From: Litchfieldia sinesaloumensis
GTDB lineage: Bacteria; Bacillota; Bacilli; Bacillales; Bacillaceae_L
DNA length: 64,000 bases
Direction of reading: 5' to 3'
NCBI RefSeq assembly: GCF_900156865.1
Contig: NZ_LT732529.1
Location: 3,198,057-3,262,056 of the forward strand
Shown here: one piece after another, positions 41,211-51,697 of the stretch
Layout: each line of letters begins with the position of its first letter
Numbering within the stretch: position 1 is the first letter of the stretch
Notes under the pieces: model-generated
Databases searched by the model: none
The model's input: only the letters and a program-made list of their open reading frames with translations
What the model was told of the DNA's origin: nothing
Program-made: the position numbers and the translations under genes

Positions 41211-42514
41211 TGAAGAAGAATCTATTTAAAACTGCTTCTTTAGGAATTCAACATGTACTTGCGATGTATGCCGGTGCAGTAATTGTGCCACTTATTGTTG
41301 GTGGTGCGATTGGATTAACGGGTCAGGAACTCACGTATCTTGTTGCAATTGACCTTTTAATGTGTGGAATCGCAACGATTTTACAAGTATGGAAAAATAA
41401 GTTTTTTGGCATTGGGTTACCTGTTATGCTCGGTTGTACATTCACTGCGGTTGGTCCGATGATTGCAATTGGTGGGGACTATGGGGTATCCGCCATTTAC
41501 GGTTCGATTTTAGTCGGTGGTGTGTTTGTTGTTCTCATTTCAACCATTTTTGGTAAGTTGATAAAATACTTTCCACCAGTCGTAACAGGATCGGTTGTTA
41601 CAATCATTGGTATCACCCTCATTCCAGTTGCGATGAACGACATGGCTGGTGGTCAAGGAAGCGCGGATTTTGGTTCGCTTCAAAATCTAGCTCTTTCTTT
41701 TGGAACTCTCATTTTTATTTTAGTTCTATATCGTTTAGCAAAAGGATTTATCCGTCAAATTGCGATTCTACTTGGATTAATCGGTGGAACAGTTGTTGCC
41801 TATTTTGTAGGTAGGGTTAATTTTTCAGCCGTTTCTGAGGCATCTTGGTTTCATATGCCAACACCATTCTACTTCGGAATGCCTACATTTGAGATTTCTG
41901 CTATCATCACGATGATTCTTGTGCTTATCGTGGGACTTGTTGAAGCATCTGGTGTGTACTTTGCTCTAAGCGACATTACGGGTAAAAAGCTTTCAGAAAA
42001 GGATTTGGCACATGGGTACCGTGCAGAAGGAGTTGCCACTATATTTGGTGCTATCTTCAATGCGTTCCCTTATACTACGTATTCTCAAAACGTTGGTTTA
42101 GTCCAATTATCAGGTGTTAAAAAGAACAGTGTAGTGTATGCTGCTGGGGCATTTTTAATCCTACTTGGTTTCATTCCTAAGATTAGCGCATTTACAACCG
42201 TGATTCCGACGCCTGTTCTAGGTGGCGCGATGCTCGCGATGTTCGGAATGGTTATCTCTGCAGGTATTAAAATGCTAAGCAAGGTTGATTTTTCATCACA
42301 GGAAAATCAATTAATCATCGCATGTTCTGTCGGAATGGGCCTTGGTATCACAACTGTTCCAAGCTTATTTCAAAACCTACCGGATGGCATTCAGATTCTA
42401 TCAAGCAATGGAATCGTGATTGGAAGCCTAACAGCCATCTTCATGAACCTCATCTTTATGAAAAAGTCTGCAACACGACAAGTACAAATAGTAGAAGAAC
42501 CAAAAGCATCTTAA
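41210..42514 (+). CDS. pbuX: Xanthine permease
   Basis: 434 aa, NCS2 nucleobase/cation symporter with about 14 helices. Motifs: GIQHVLAMYAGAVIVPLIV at the N-terminus, GLPVMLGCTFTAVGPMIAIG, and the carboxylate in VGLVEASGVYFALSDITGK. Takes up xanthine for Xpt. Controlled by the guanine riboswitch upstream; the repeat element in the leader lies before xpt, so both genes share it. Confidence 0.96.
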
Positions 42515-42530
42515 GGACCTGTCCCACATA

Positions 42531-42564
42531 AAAAGGTGAATCCCACTACAAGGATTCACCTTTT
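42531..42564. terminator. Bidirectional terminator, pbuX and SEC-C gene
   Basis: Perfect 13-bp stem AAAAGGTGAATCC/GGATTCACCTTTT between convergent genes. Confidence 0.92.
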
Positions 42565-42566
42565 GT

Positions 42567-43715
42567 TTATTTTCCACAACATTTCTTATACTTTTTCCCG
42601 CTACCGCATGGACACGGGTCGTTCCGACCTATTTTTTGGTTGTTTTGAACCGGGACTTGGACGAAGGGCTCATCATCACCTAGTTCTTTCCTTAGTGCTT
42701 CCTCTTTCCAAAACGACAAGTCAGGATGAGATTTGCCGATAATCGAATAAAAGCCATATGCGACTTCTTCAATATCAACCATGAATGCTGTTTCATATGG
42801 AGATTTCATGTGTTGATTTATAATTGGAATTGCCTCTTCTGAAAAATGATAGCTAAGTGCCTCAATGATCATTTCTTTTTCATCGATTTCCTCTACCTTG
42901 TGATAAGCATCTTTTAAAACCTGAACAGCTAGGTCGGTTTTGATGTTCTCAACTACAGATGACGCAAAAATAGATGATTCTGGATTTGTTACAAACGGTG
43001 CAACCTCTTTTACCACCTTGTCTGACTGAAACTGGATTAGTGCAGATGCCACTTCTTCTAACAACATATCTTCATCGCGCAATAATAAACTTGTTAGAAC
43101 AGGAATATGCTTCTCCATTTTCAACAAACCAATCATATAGACTGTTATTACTCCGTTCGAAGAAAACCAGTCATCGTTCAGTTCTTCAGCCAGAATCGTA
43201 TCTATTTCCTGTTCTGTAATCCAGCCCTTTTCAACAATACATTTTGCCAACCGTTTTGCCTTTCGATATGTTATAGCCTCATAAAATCGACCATGGTCTA
43301 GTTCGTTTAAAAGCAGCCTATATTGTTGATAGACCTCTTCCTTTGTCCCATTTACCATCAATTCAAAAAATGCCCATGTCTCATGAGGAATATACGGTTC
43401 AAGCTGATGACGATAGTTTAAAACAAGGGTTGGTTCTACTTCGGTTACTAGATGTACCGCTAGATGAACTTCTGAAGCGTCCATTTTCGGGATGTTTTCC
43501 ACTAAAATCGATAGCGCTTCTTCGTTTATTTTTTGGTTATCGATATAAGTTAATATGTAAAAGAGATTTTCTTTTGTTGTAAAAGCCTTCTCTAATAAGG
43601 CTACCGTCCACTCTTCAGGTACGGAAGGATAATCATGGAGTGCGTGTAGAACTGTTTTTTGAATCAATAGGTCATCTGATAGTAAATGTGGTTTGATTTT
43701 TTCTAGAAATGTCAT
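42567..43715 (-). CDS. HEAT-like repeat protein with C-terminal SEC-C zinc motif
   Basis: 382 aa from ATG at 43715 (AAAGGA nine bases upstream; an earlier ATG would put the ribosome binding site inside the gene). Most of the protein is helical repeats resembling HEAT/ARM; the end is the SEC-C zinc ribbon [21 protein letters not shown]. Such SEC-C tails of SecA bind SecB and ribosomes, but this protein is not SecA; it may bind a protein or RNA. A second SEC-C protein lies at 59502, with the zinc motif at the other end. Confidence 0.82.
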   Translation of the reverse strand: MTFLEKIKPHLLSDDLLIQKTVLHALHDYPSVPEEWTVALLEKAFTTKENLFYILTYIDNQKINEEALSILVENIPKMDASEVHLAVHLVTEVEPTLVLNYRHQLEPYIPHETWAFFELMVNGTKEEVYQQYRLLLNELDHGRFYEAITYRKAKRLAKCIVEKGWITEQEIDTILAEELNDDWFSSNGVITVYMIGLLKMEKHIPVLTSLLLRDEDMLLEEVASALIQFQSDKVVKEVAPFVTNPESSIFASSVVENIKTDLAVQVLKDAYHKVEEIDEKEMIIEALSYHFSEEAIPIINQHMKSPYETAFMVDIEEVAYGFYSIIGKSHPDLSFWKEEALRKELGDDEPFVQVPVQNNQKIGRNDPCPCGSGKKYKKCCGK

Positions 43716-43738
43716 AGAGATAATTCCTTTCATTATAC

Positions 43739-44128
43739 TTATTGCATGCGATAAATATACGCATCATCAATAAAGGTATTGTCTATCGTTTTACGTGAAA
43801 ATCTAATATCTGTTATTTCTTTAGGAGAAGTTTGAATTACTGATCGTAAAGATTTTATCAAAGGATGTTTTGGACTCCAAGCTGTGATATCCATTAAATT
43901 GATACTTTTTAAATCCCCGCTCTGATTAATAATATCATTAATTTGTTCATAAGCTTTACGCGCCCCGTGGGTATCTACCACCTCCGAAGCAATAATTAAC
44001 CTCCAGTATTCACTTTCAGATTCATAGAGCCAAAGAGCAGCATGCACATCAAAATTTGCTTCATCTAATTCCTTTATTAATGCCTCACCTTCATTAAAAT
44101 CTTTTTCTACCAAAAACGTTTTAACCAT
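43739..44128 (-). CDS. Conserved-looking protein of unknown function, 129 aa
   Basis: Cytoplasmic, mixed alpha/beta: [49 protein letters not shown]. No known domain recognised. ATG at 44128 with GAGGGGG seven bases upstream. The gene start overlaps the end of a 34-aa frame (ATGGTTAA), and its stop is 24 bases before the SEC-C protein start, so the three may form one operon. Confidence 0.6.
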   Translation of the reverse strand: MVKTFLVEKDFNEGEALIKELDEANFDVHAALWLYESESEYWRLIIASEVVDTHGARKAYEQINDIINQSGDLKSINLMDITAWSPKHPLIKSLRSVIQTSPKEITDIRFSRKTIDNTFIDDAYIYRMQ

Positions 44129-44225
44129 TGCAATACCCCCTCGTCAGGATCTGTGACTGCCCAGAATATGCCTTTTGCCTCTTCTTCAGTGTATATGCAA
44201 TTTCTTGAAAATCTCCTCTATTCAT
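44121..44225 (-). CDS. Small frame coupled to the 129-aa gene
   Basis: 34 codons from ATG at 44225 with GAGGG seven bases upstream, ending in a TAA that overlaps the downstream ATG by 8 bases. The peptide (MNRGDFQEIAYTLKKR...) is not recognised. In another frame the last 25 codons read TEEEAKGIFWAVTDPDEG, which looks more protein-like, so this may instead be a frameshifted gene. Confidence 0.4.
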   Translation of the reverse strand: MNRGDFQEIAYTLKKRQKAYSGQSQILTRGYCNG

Positions 44226-44268
44226 TATAATACCCTCACAAATGAATTAAGTAGTATTTTATCTATTT

Positions 44269-45798
44269 CTACCTTGCACCTAATGATTTTGAACTAACAA
44301 CTTTCCTTCTTCTTAATGACATTGCCTCCCAAAGTGCTGAATTCGTAATTTTATCGTCACCACTAAGATTAGAAATGGTTCTAGCTAAACGCAGTACTTT
44401 CATTTGAACACGACTACTCCATTGATAACTGGCTGACCATTTTTGAAGCATCTGCTTTTGATCGGTTTGAAGAGTTGTTCCTACAACTAACCTTTCAATT
44501 GGTACACTAGAATTTAAGAACTCACCTTGATATCGTTTGTACTGTCTGGCTCTTGATGCAATGACTCGATTGCGGATTACTGAGGATGTTTCCACTTTTT
44601 CATTTGAATCACCATGTAATAGAACAGGTTTTAATTCGAGAATGACGTCTATACGGTCTAAGATTGGACCAGAAATTCTATTTTGATAGGTATTAATTTG
44701 TTTAGGTGTACATGTACAGTAATGACTACGGTCGCCTAAGTAGCCACAAGGGCACGGGTTCATTGCACCTATAAGTATAAAGCGAGATGGATACACGACA
44801 GTTGTTGCAGCTCGACTTATCGTTACTTTTCCAGTTTCTATTGGCTGCCGTAGCATATCCAGAGTTCTCCTGGGGAATTCCGCCATTTCATCAAGGAATA
44901 GTACGCCATGATGTGCAAGCGATACTTCACCAGGCTTCGGTATTGAGCTTCCTCCAATCAGTGAAACAGAAGATGATGAATGATGTGGTGCACGAAACGG
45001 GACTTGAGTTGGGTTTGCTTGGGAAACTCCAGCGAGTTGATAAATACTCATTACATCAAATTGACTTTCATTTGAAAGTGGTGGCAATATCGAGGGCAAA
45101 GACTCTGACAATAGGCTTTTACCACTTCCTGGCGGTCCAATTAATAAAACATTATGAGCACCTGCTGCTGCAATTTCTAATGCACGCTTTGTTTGGTGGT
45201 GACCGATTATGTATTGAAAGTCTTTATCATAATGGATAATCTGTGGTGAGGTTTTTGTAAGATTCATAGTAGAGGGATTAGGGATTCTTTTGCCTGATAA
45301 GGATTGAAGAACATCGTTAAGTGTACGAACAAATCGTAACTCAATTCCATCGATATTTGTGAATGGCAAATCTTCAATGCATGGTAGATAGAGAATTTTA
45401 ATATTTTGCTTTTTAGCTGCAAGAATTGCAGGAAGCATTCCTTTAACTGACTTAATTTCTCCTGTAAGTGATAATGCTCCTAGAAAAGCAGTATTTACTG
45501 GTATTTCATGTTGAATATAATGCATTTCTTTCATTAGCCCTATAGCCATCGCGAGATCAAAAATGGGAATGTTTTTCTTTTGCTCAGAAGGTGAAAGATT
45601 TATAATGATTTTTTTACCAGGAAAACTACAATTATTAGCATATAAGGTTGCCATTACACGATCCTTAGATTCCTTCACACTTGCTTCAGGCAAACCAATT
45701 AGACTGACGGATTCTCTCCCAGGAATAATCTGGACTTCAACAATAACTTTATATCCTTCCAGCCCTCGTAATCCGATACTCGTGACACTAGTAGTCAT
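44269..45798 (-). CDS. comM: YifB/ComM-family AAA+ helicase-like protein
   Basis: 509 aa. The N-terminal S5-like/Lon-like domain precedes the Mg-chelatase-type AAA+ core: Walker A LIGPPGSGKSLL near 215, Walker B GVLFLDEMAEF near 297, and GAMNPCPCGYLGDRSHYCTC, the cysteine-rich insertion of this family. The C-terminal Mg-chelatase domain ends the protein. In Proteobacteria ComM extends heteroduplex branches during natural transformation; the Bacillus homologues (YifB type) are less studied. Single gene with an upstream AT-rich promoter region. Confidence 0.93.
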   Translation of the reverse strand: MTTSVTSIGLRGLEGYKVIVEVQIIPGRESVSLIGLPEASVKESKDRVMATLYANNCSFPGKKIIINLSPSEQKKNIPIFDLAMAIGLMKEMHYIQHEIPVNTAFLGALSLTGEIKSVKGMLPAILAAKKQNIKILYLPCIEDLPFTNIDGIELRFVRTLNDVLQSLSGKRIPNPSTMNLTKTSPQIIHYDKDFQYIIGHHQTKRALEIAAAGAHNVLLIGPPGSGKSLLSESLPSILPPLSNESQFDVMSIYQLAGVSQANPTQVPFRAPHHSSSSVSLIGGSSIPKPGEVSLAHHGVLFLDEMAEFPRRTLDMLRQPIETGKVTISRAATTVVYPSRFILIGAMNPCPCGYLGDRSHYCTCTPKQINTYQNRISGPILDRIDVILELKPVLLHGDSNEKVETSSVIRNRVIASRARQYKRYQGEFLNSSVPIERLVVGTTLQTDQKQMLQKWSASYQWSSRVQMKVLRLARTISNLSGDDKITNSALWEAMSLRRRKVVSSKSLGAR

Positions 45799-45955
45799 AT
45801 ATTTCCTCCTTAGTTAATTAATTAGAATATACGTTCGTGTTTTTAATATATATCCTTTAGCGAATATTGTCAATTTATAGTTTTGCTCATAGAAAAGTCC
45901 GCTTTCCCACCAACTTTCATCATCTGGGACGAGGGACCTGTCCCTCTGTCCCAAC

Positions 45956-47089
45956 TCATATCCCCATTTTCAATACCCGCCCAATGTTTTCCGAACAATT
46001 TACGAGGTTTCCTTTTGCATTTTTCATCGCTGTTTCTAGGTCGACCACTCCTGGTGTTATCGAAAAGATAGCATCGATGCCGTGTTCTTTTACGATTTCA
46101 CTGCCAGGTCCTAGATGTCCGGCAATCGCGATGACAGGTAGGTTATGTTTCTTAGCCTCTTTTGCGATGCCGATTGGCGTTTTACCGTAGATGGTTTGGC
46201 TGTCTATTTTTCCTTCGCCGGTTATGACAAGATTGGCATCGGTCATTTGCTTTGAGATTTCGGTTGCCTGTATTACAAGCTCGATTCCACTTTTTAGTTC
46301 AGCGTTTAAAAAGGCAAGGATTCCGCCACCGAGCCCTCCCGCTGCTCCGGCACCAGGAATCATCCGAATATCTTTACCGGTTGTCGTCTCCACACAATCA
46401 GCGAAATGGCGAAGATTGCGGTCAAGTACTTCGACCATTTCAGGAGTTGCTCCCTTTTGTGGTCCGAAGATTGCAGACGCTCCATTTGGGCCTATTAAAG
46501 GAGTGTCAACATCACAAGCCACTTCAAATGCCACTGTTTCAAGGCGTTTATCTAGGTTGGAGGTATCAATCGTTTGGATGTTTGCTAGTTCTCCACCACC
46601 AAATCCGATTTCTTCACCGTCCTCTTTTAAAAAACGAACTCCTAATGCTTGAAGCATCCCAACACCCGCGTCATTGGTCGCACTGCCGCCAAGGCCAATA
46701 CATATCTTTTCAACGCCATGTTCGAGCGCCTTCAGAATAAGCTCGCCTACACCATAAGTTGTCGTCATGAGTGGGTTTCTTTTATTTGGTGGAACTTGAT
46801 CAAGGCCTGCTGCAGCTGCCATTTCTATGACGGCTGTTTTTCCATTTCCAAGAAGGCCAAAGAATGATGGAACCTGCTCGCCTAGTGGTCCAGTAACCGT
46901 CGTTGGGATGATTCTCCCTCCTGTTGAATAGACGAGTGAATGAACGGTTCCTTCTCCTCCATCAGCCATTGGAGATTTTATGTAGGTAGCGTTAGGAAAA
47001 ACCCGCTTTAAGCCTTCTTCGATTGCCTCCGCTACTTCAGTGGCTGTCAAACTTTCTTTAAATGAATCTGGAGCAATGATAATCTTCAT
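45956..47089 (-). CDS. glxK: Glycerate kinase, type 1
   Basis: 377 aa. Phosphorylates glycerate (2- or 3-position). The family signature APDSFKESLTATEVAEAIEEGLKR is at residues 6-30, MADGGEGTV near 42, GLGGSATNDAGVGMLQALG near 133, and GAGAAGGLGGG near 250. GGGGGTGAATT precedes the ATG. It ends in a stop-proximal ACCTGTCCC repeat. The neighbours (prs, comM) give no clear pathway link. Confidence 0.94.
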   Translation of the reverse strand: MKIIIAPDSFKESLTATEVAEAIEEGLKRVFPNATYIKSPMADGGEGTVHSLVYSTGGRIIPTTVTGPLGEQVPSFFGLLGNGKTAVIEMAAAAGLDQVPPNKRNPLMTTTYGVGELILKALEHGVEKICIGLGGSATNDAGVGMLQALGVRFLKEDGEEIGFGGGELANIQTIDTSNLDKRLETVAFEVACDVDTPLIGPNGASAIFGPQKGATPEMVEVLDRNLRHFADCVETTTGKDIRMIPGAGAAGGLGGGILAFLNAELKSGIELVIQATEISKQMTDANLVITGEGKIDSQTIYGKTPIGIAKEAKKHNLPVIAIAGHLGPGSEIVKEHGIDAIFSITPGVVDLETAMKNAKGNLVNCSENIGRVLKMGI

Positions 47090-47110
47090 AATTCACCCCC
47101 GACAATAAAT

Positions 47111-47143
47111 AATAAAATAGCCAACTAATTGACTAGTTGGCTA
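47111..47143 (-). terminator. Intrinsic terminator of prs
   Basis: 10-bp stem TAGCCAACTA/TAGTTGGCTA followed on the minus strand by TTTTATTATTT. Confidence 0.88.
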
Positions 47144-47169
47144 CATTTTGGAACATGGACCTGTCCCTT

Positions 47170-48120
47170 TTATTCAAATAGTGGACTAACGGCTTTTTCG
47201 TTGTGGATGCGGTCGACTGCATCGACTAGCAGTGGAGCCACGGAAATCCTTGTGATTTTATCAATTTGTTTTTCTTCTGGTAATTCAATCGTGTTTGTAA
47301 CGACCAATTCCTGAATTGGTGAAGACTCAATTCTTTCAATTGCTGGACCAGATAGAACCGGGTGCGTACAACATGCGTATACCCCTTTTGCGCCTCTTTC
47401 CATTAGAGCTTTTGCAGCAAGCGTGATTGTGCCAGCTGTATCAATGAGGTCGTCAATGAGGATAGCATTTTTTCCTTCGATGTTACCAACAATGTTCATG
47501 ATTTCAGCAACATTTGGCTTTGGACGACGCTTGTCGATAAACGCGATTGGTGCATTTAAATGGCTTGCCAATTTACGTGCACGAACAACGCCACCTTGGT
47601 CAGGAGAAACAACTACAACATCCTCAAGATTTTTAGCAGTAAAATATTCAGCTAAAAGTGGAACACCAAGTAATTGGTCTACTGGAATATCGAAAAATCC
47701 TTGGATTTGTGGTGCGTGCAGATCCATTGTTACAACTCTTGTTGCACCAGCCTTTTCAAGTAGGTTAGCAACTAGCTTTGAAGTGATTGGTTCACGGGAG
47801 CGCGCTTTACGATCTTGGCGTGCATATCCGTAATACGGAATCACCAAGTTGATATTTTTAGCTGAAGCTCGTTTTAATGCGTCAATCATGATCAATAATT
47901 CCATGATGTGTTCGTTTGCGGGTTGAGAAGTTGATTGTACTAAATAAACCTCGCTTCCACGTACACTTTCTTCGAGGTTTATTTGGATTTCTCCATCACT
48001 AAAACGTGTAACGGAACTTTTCCCTAATTCACAGCCAAGAAGTGATGCCATTTCCTCCGCTAATGATGGGTTTGAGTTTAAACTAAACATTTTAAAGCAT
48101 TCGTTCAAATGATAAGCCAC
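47170..48120 (-). CDS. prs: Ribose-phosphate pyrophosphokinase
   Basis: 316 aa from a GTG at 48120 with GGAGG seven bases upstream (the longer ATG start places that site inside). Makes PRPP from ribose-5-phosphate and ATP. The motifs [34 protein letters not shown], the flexible loop, [13 protein letters not shown] and the PRPP loop [12 protein letters not shown] are all intact. In bacilli the main prs usually follows glmU (gcaD); this copy is solitary with its own terminator, so it may be an extra copy. It lies near ribokinase, nucleoside hydrolase and xpt, which make or use related pools. Confidence 0.95.
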   Translation of the reverse strand: MAYHLNECFKMFSLNSNPSLAEEMASLLGCELGKSSVTRFSDGEIQINLEESVRGSEVYLVQSTSQPANEHIMELLIMIDALKRASAKNINLVIPYYGYARQDRKARSREPITSKLVANLLEKAGATRVVTMDLHAPQIQGFFDIPVDQLLGVPLLAEYFTAKNLEDVVVVSPDQGGVVRARKLASHLNAPIAFIDKRRPKPNVAEIMNIVGNIEGKNAILIDDLIDTAGTITLAAKALMERGAKGVYACCTHPVLSGPAIERIESSPIQELVVTNTIELPEEKQIDKITRISVAPLLVDAVDRIHNEKAVSPLFE

Positions 48121-48326
48121 TATTAGTCCTCCATGCAAAATATATTCTATATATAATATACCCCATCTTAGAGGTCATTACATAGTGTCAAATTTCAATT
48201 TTCGACAAAATCCGGCGTTTTTCCTTGTTCTGCTACAAATTACCAAAGGTAAAAGGACACCATGTTGCGTGGTGCCCTGTCTTTTTCAAAAAGGATGTTT
48301 TCGCAAACTTTGTTGTTATTGATACA

Positions 48327-48453
48327 ATTGATTTCCGCTCCAGGTGGACGCTTTCCGCGGGCGTGGCTTGAGCCTCCTCGTCGCTATCGCTCCTGTGGGG
48401 TCTCAAGTCTCACGCTTTTCCCGCTGGAGTCGCCACCTTCCGCTACAATCAAT
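48327..48453. repeat. MITE-like palindromic repeat upstream of prs
   Basis: 127 bases between prs and purU with ends ATTGATT and AATCAAT, GC-rich inside (GGTGGACGCTTTCCGCGGGCG and a TGAGCCTCC...TCAAGTCTCAC core). It is much richer in GC than its surroundings and has no gene. The internal sequence is one I recall as widespread in Bacillaceae. Confidence 0.75.
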
Positions 48454-48497
48454 AGGTTTGTTTTTCCAAATAGCAACAATCTTTTAGAAAAGAGCCT

Positions 48498-49385
48498 TTA
48501 AAAAACAATCGTCTTATTATTATCGACAATTACTCGGTCTTCTAGATGCCATTTTACACCACGTGCTAGCACGCTACGTTCTACGTTTTGGCCGATTTTT
48601 TTCAGTCTTGCTACATCATCACGGTGATCAACACGGGCGATATCTTGTTCGATGATTGGACCTTCGTCCAGATCATTCGTTACATAATGGGACGTCGCAC
48701 CGATTAATTTTACCCCTCTTGTGTACGCACGTTCATATGGTCTTGCTCCAACAAACGCAGGCAGGAATGAGTGATGAATATTGATGATTTGGTTTGGATA
48801 TGCCGCCACAAAGTCAGGCGTTAGCACTTGCATATAACGAGCCAGCACAATCAAGTCAATATCATACTCCTTTAAAAGCTGAAGCTGTTGCTCTTCAACC
48901 TGCTTACGGATGTCCTTGTTTGCTGGTATGTAGTGAAATGGGATTCCGAGATTCTCAACGACAGGTCTTGCATCTTCATGGTTGCTCACAACTACTGCGA
49001 TGTCCGTCATTAGGTCCCCGCTTTGCCATTCCCATAAAAGTTCATGTAAACAGTGAAGCTGCTTTGAAACAAAGATAGCCGTTCTCTTTACATTTTGAAC
49101 GTTGATTAATTTCCATTCCATTGAAAATTTCTCAGCGATTTCAACAAATGCTGACTTCATTTCTGATTGTTTTTCAGTCAAGGATGGACAGTCAAATTCG
49201 ATTCGTAGATAAAATGTTCCCTCTTCATGGTGTGTAGAATACTGACTTGATTCAATGATGTTTGCGTCAAACGAATATAAAAATTGGGAGATTGCCATTA
49301 CGATTCCTGGCTTGTCCGGACAACTCACCAAAAGCCTTCCCCGATTCTCATTCTTACTCTGAAACTCTTCTCTATTAAAATACAT
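48498..49385 (-). CDS. purU: Formyltetrahydrofolate deformylase
   Basis: About 295 aa; the second ATG (49385) is the one with good spacing to GAGGTT. Releases formate from 10-formyl-THF. An N-terminal ACT domain (RGRLLVSCPDKPGIVMAISQFL) is followed by the formyl-transferase-like catalytic domain with AAYPNQIINIHHSFLPAFVGARPYERAYTRGVKLIGATSHYV, which has the catalytic His and the Asn and Asp positions of the family. The formate can serve PurT-type purine synthesis. Neighbouring genes are also purine related. Confidence 0.95.
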   Translation of the reverse strand: MYFNREEFQSKNENRGRLLVSCPDKPGIVMAISQFLYSFDANIIESSQYSTHHEEGTFYLRIEFDCPSLTEKQSEMKSAFVEIAEKFSMEWKLINVQNVKRTAIFVSKQLHCLHELLWEWQSGDLMTDIAVVVSNHEDARPVVENLGIPFHYIPANKDIRKQVEEQQLQLLKEYDIDLIVLARYMQVLTPDFVAAYPNQIINIHHSFLPAFVGARPYERAYTRGVKLIGATSHYVTNDLDEGPIIEQDIARVDHRDDVARLKKIGQNVERSVLARGVKWHLEDRVIVDNNKTIVF

Positions 49386-49495
49386 GTTCATAACCTCACA
49401 TTAATTTTGAGGACAATTATATCAGAAGTTTGAGCGTAGGGACAGGTTATTTGTTCCAGCATTTTCCCTTAGGACAAAAAACCTGTCCCTTACCC

Positions 49496-50638
49496 CTATG
49501 CAAGTTTTGCGATGAGTAAGGCAACAAGGGCGCTTCTGATTGGCATTTGTGAGATGAGGAGGTGTTCGTTTGATGCGTGGGCACCATCTCCTACTGGTCC
49601 TAAGCCGTCAAGAGTTGGAGCAAATTGTGAGGCGAAGCTGCCGTCACTGCCACCACCACTCGCTTGTTCTTCCAAGTCGAAGCCAAGGTGCTCTTTTGCG
49701 AGGGCTTTTGCTGTTTCAAACATTTCGCTAATCTCTGATGTTCTTTCCATAACCGGTCGATTGATGCCACCTGTTACCTCGATTGTAAGACCTTCTTTTG
49801 ATGGCTTAAGACCTTGAATTAACGGGATAATCCGTTCAAATTCGGCGTTATTTTTTACCCGTAAATCTAGTTCAGCTTCTGCTTCTGCTGCGACGACGTT
49901 TGATGCACTTCCTCCATTTATGAGCCCAATATTTAAGGTTGTTCCTTTTTCAAAATCCGTTAAGCTGTGTAAATAAAGGATTTGGCGTGCTAATTCTTCG
50001 ATTGCGCTGATTCCTTTTTCAGGCTCAATGCCTGAATGTGCCGCGCGACCACTCACCTTTATCGAGAACATGCCGACGCCTTTACGAGAGGTCTTGAGCT
50101 TTCCTTTTATCGAACTTGCCGCTGATTCTAATACGAGGACATACTTACTTTTTTTCGCTTCTGACTCAATTAATTCACGGGAAGATTCGCTTCCGATTTC
50201 TTCATCAGATGTCACCAACATGACAACCTTTGTTTTTAAAGGAATTTGAAGAGTTTTGAGAGCATGTTGCGCAAACAAGCCTTGTACAATTCCACCCTTC
50301 ATATCGAAAGATCCTGGGCCGTATAACTTGTCACCGTCAATACGGAATGGGAGCTCTTCAAGCGTCCCCTTCGGCCAAACCGTGTCCATATGGGTTAAAA
50401 TTAAAATCTGCTCTTCCCCTTCACCAAATTCACAACGAAGGTGATTACCGAATTGGTCATCCTTAAAAACCTCAATTGAACCACCCACATATTTCGTATA
50501 TAACTCCTGCATGTGATTGCCTACCTGGTCCACTGCTACTTTATCATGAGACGGAGATTCAAGCTCGACTAGCCCCTTCAAAACCTCCACCATTTCCGAT
50601 TCCTTCTCTTTTAAAAAATGTACAATTTGCTCTTCCAT
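49496..50638 (-). CDS. M20-family carboxypeptidase (CPG2-like)
   Basis: 380 aa. LTHMDTVWPKGT gives the first metal His and Asp, GSFDMKGG the bridging Asp, TSDEEIGSESS the catalytic Glu, and a dimerisation lid follows (about 180-290). GlcP/CPG2-type enzymes remove C-terminal Glu from folates or peptides. The length fits the CPG2 group. The gene is monocistronic, with a stop-proximal ACCTGTCCC repeat. Confidence 0.88.
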   Translation of the reverse strand: MEEQIVHFLKEKESEMVEVLKGLVELESPSHDKVAVDQVGNHMQELYTKYVGGSIEVFKDDQFGNHLRCEFGEGEEQILILTHMDTVWPKGTLEELPFRIDGDKLYGPGSFDMKGGIVQGLFAQHALKTLQIPLKTKVVMLVTSDEEIGSESSRELIESEAKKSKYVLVLESAASSIKGKLKTSRKGVGMFSIKVSGRAAHSGIEPEKGISAIEELARQILYLHSLTDFEKGTTLNIGLINGGSASNVVAAEAEAELDLRVKNNAEFERIIPLIQGLKPSKEGLTIEVTGGINRPVMERTSEISEMFETAKALAKEHLGFDLEEQASGGGSDGSFASQFAPTLDGLGPVGDGAHASNEHLLISQMPIRSALVALLIAKLA

Positions 50639-50727
50639 TATAAATCCACCTTTTTGTGGGAAAATTGCTTCGACCCACTATTTTTACATATGCGTCTTGT
50701 GTCCTGTCTTATTATTACAATATTACA

Positions 50728-50764
50728 ACAAAAGAACCCATGCCACTAATTTATAGCATGGGTT
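50728..50764 (-). terminator. Intrinsic terminator of the nucleoside hydrolase/ribokinase operon
   Basis: Perfect 9-bp stem AACCCATGC/GCATGGGTT with CTTTTGTTG following on the minus strand. Confidence 0.9.
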
Positions 50765-50773
50765 GGAAATTTC

Positions 50774-51697
50774 CTATTGAGCGACTGGTACTCTTTTTAA
50801 AAAATGCTCGAGGAATCGTGGCGCGTTTACTTCTGTGCATACTTGGATTTTCGGCCCAGAGTTAGAGTCTCGAACAGGAACGGTTCTCCCGTCCTCCTCT
50901 CCCTCAGTTGCTACCTTGATTCCAACGTACTCCGTTTTTACAAGGCTTGAGTCCATTGCGACTCCCACCGCCAATGGATCATGGAGTCCGCATCCGCCAA
51001 TTCCTGGGCTGAATGATTCGTAAAAGTCGTGGTAAAAACCGACCATATCTGCAAAAAACGTTCCTGTCTCGGAGCTTCGCCATGCTTCCACCTTATCCCT
51101 TGGTAGTAAGGTCTGCATGGTGACGTCCAGGCCGACCATGGTTAATGGAAGTCCCGATGAAAGTACGATTTCTGCTGCTTCAGGATCTGTATAGATATTT
51201 GCTTCGGCATATGGCGTCGTGTTGCCAGGTACAAATACCGCGCCGCCCATAATCACAACATCGCCAATAAGCCCCACAATCTCCGGTGCCTTTTGAATAG
51301 CAAGTGCTAGGTTCGTAAGTGGCCCGACTGCGATAATGGTGATCTCATGCGGTTGGTTTTTTACCTCTTCAATTATAAAATCAACCGCAGATTCAGGTTG
51401 TACCGATTCTGCTGGTTCAAAATTCAACACATTCCCTAAACCGTCTTCACCGTGGACATGCTTCGCAAAGCCTTCGCGTGTAGGGCGAGTTAGTGGTTTA
51501 TCTGCACCGGCATACACCGGAATCTTTTTACTAAGCTTCTCTATAACCGCCAATGTATTTCGTGTTGCTTCATTCACATCCACATTTCCATAGCTCGTCG
51601 TTAACCCAATGATATCGAGCTCTGGCGAATTCACCGCATACGCTATGGCCATTGCATCATCTATTCCAGTATCGACATCAAAAACTACTTTTTTCAT
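50774..51697 (-). CDS. Inosine-uridine preferring nucleoside hydrolase
   Basis: 307 aa. Splits nucleosides to base and ribose. The calcium-binding VFDVDTGIDDAMAIAYA at residues 4-20 (DxDxxxDD), the loop GGAVFVPGN and the C-terminal GCGLHDPLAVGVAM supply the ribose pocket. The start overlaps the ribokinase stop by four bases (ATGA), so the two genes are one unit: the hydrolase yields ribose that ribokinase phosphorylates. Confidence 0.94.
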   Translation of the reverse strand: MKKVVFDVDTGIDDAMAIAYAVNSPELDIIGLTTSYGNVDVNEATRNTLAVIEKLSKKIPVYAGADKPLTRPTREGFAKHVHGEDGLGNVLNFEPAESVQPESAVDFIIEEVKNQPHEITIIAVGPLTNLALAIQKAPEIVGLIGDVVIMGGAVFVPGNTTPYAEANIYTDPEAAEIVLSSGLPLTMVGLDVTMQTLLPRDKVEAWRSSETGTFFADMVGFYHDFYESFSPGIGGCGLHDPLAVGVAMDSSLVKTEYVGIKVATEGEEDGRTVPVRDSNSGPKIQVCTEVNAPRFLEHFLKRVPVAQ

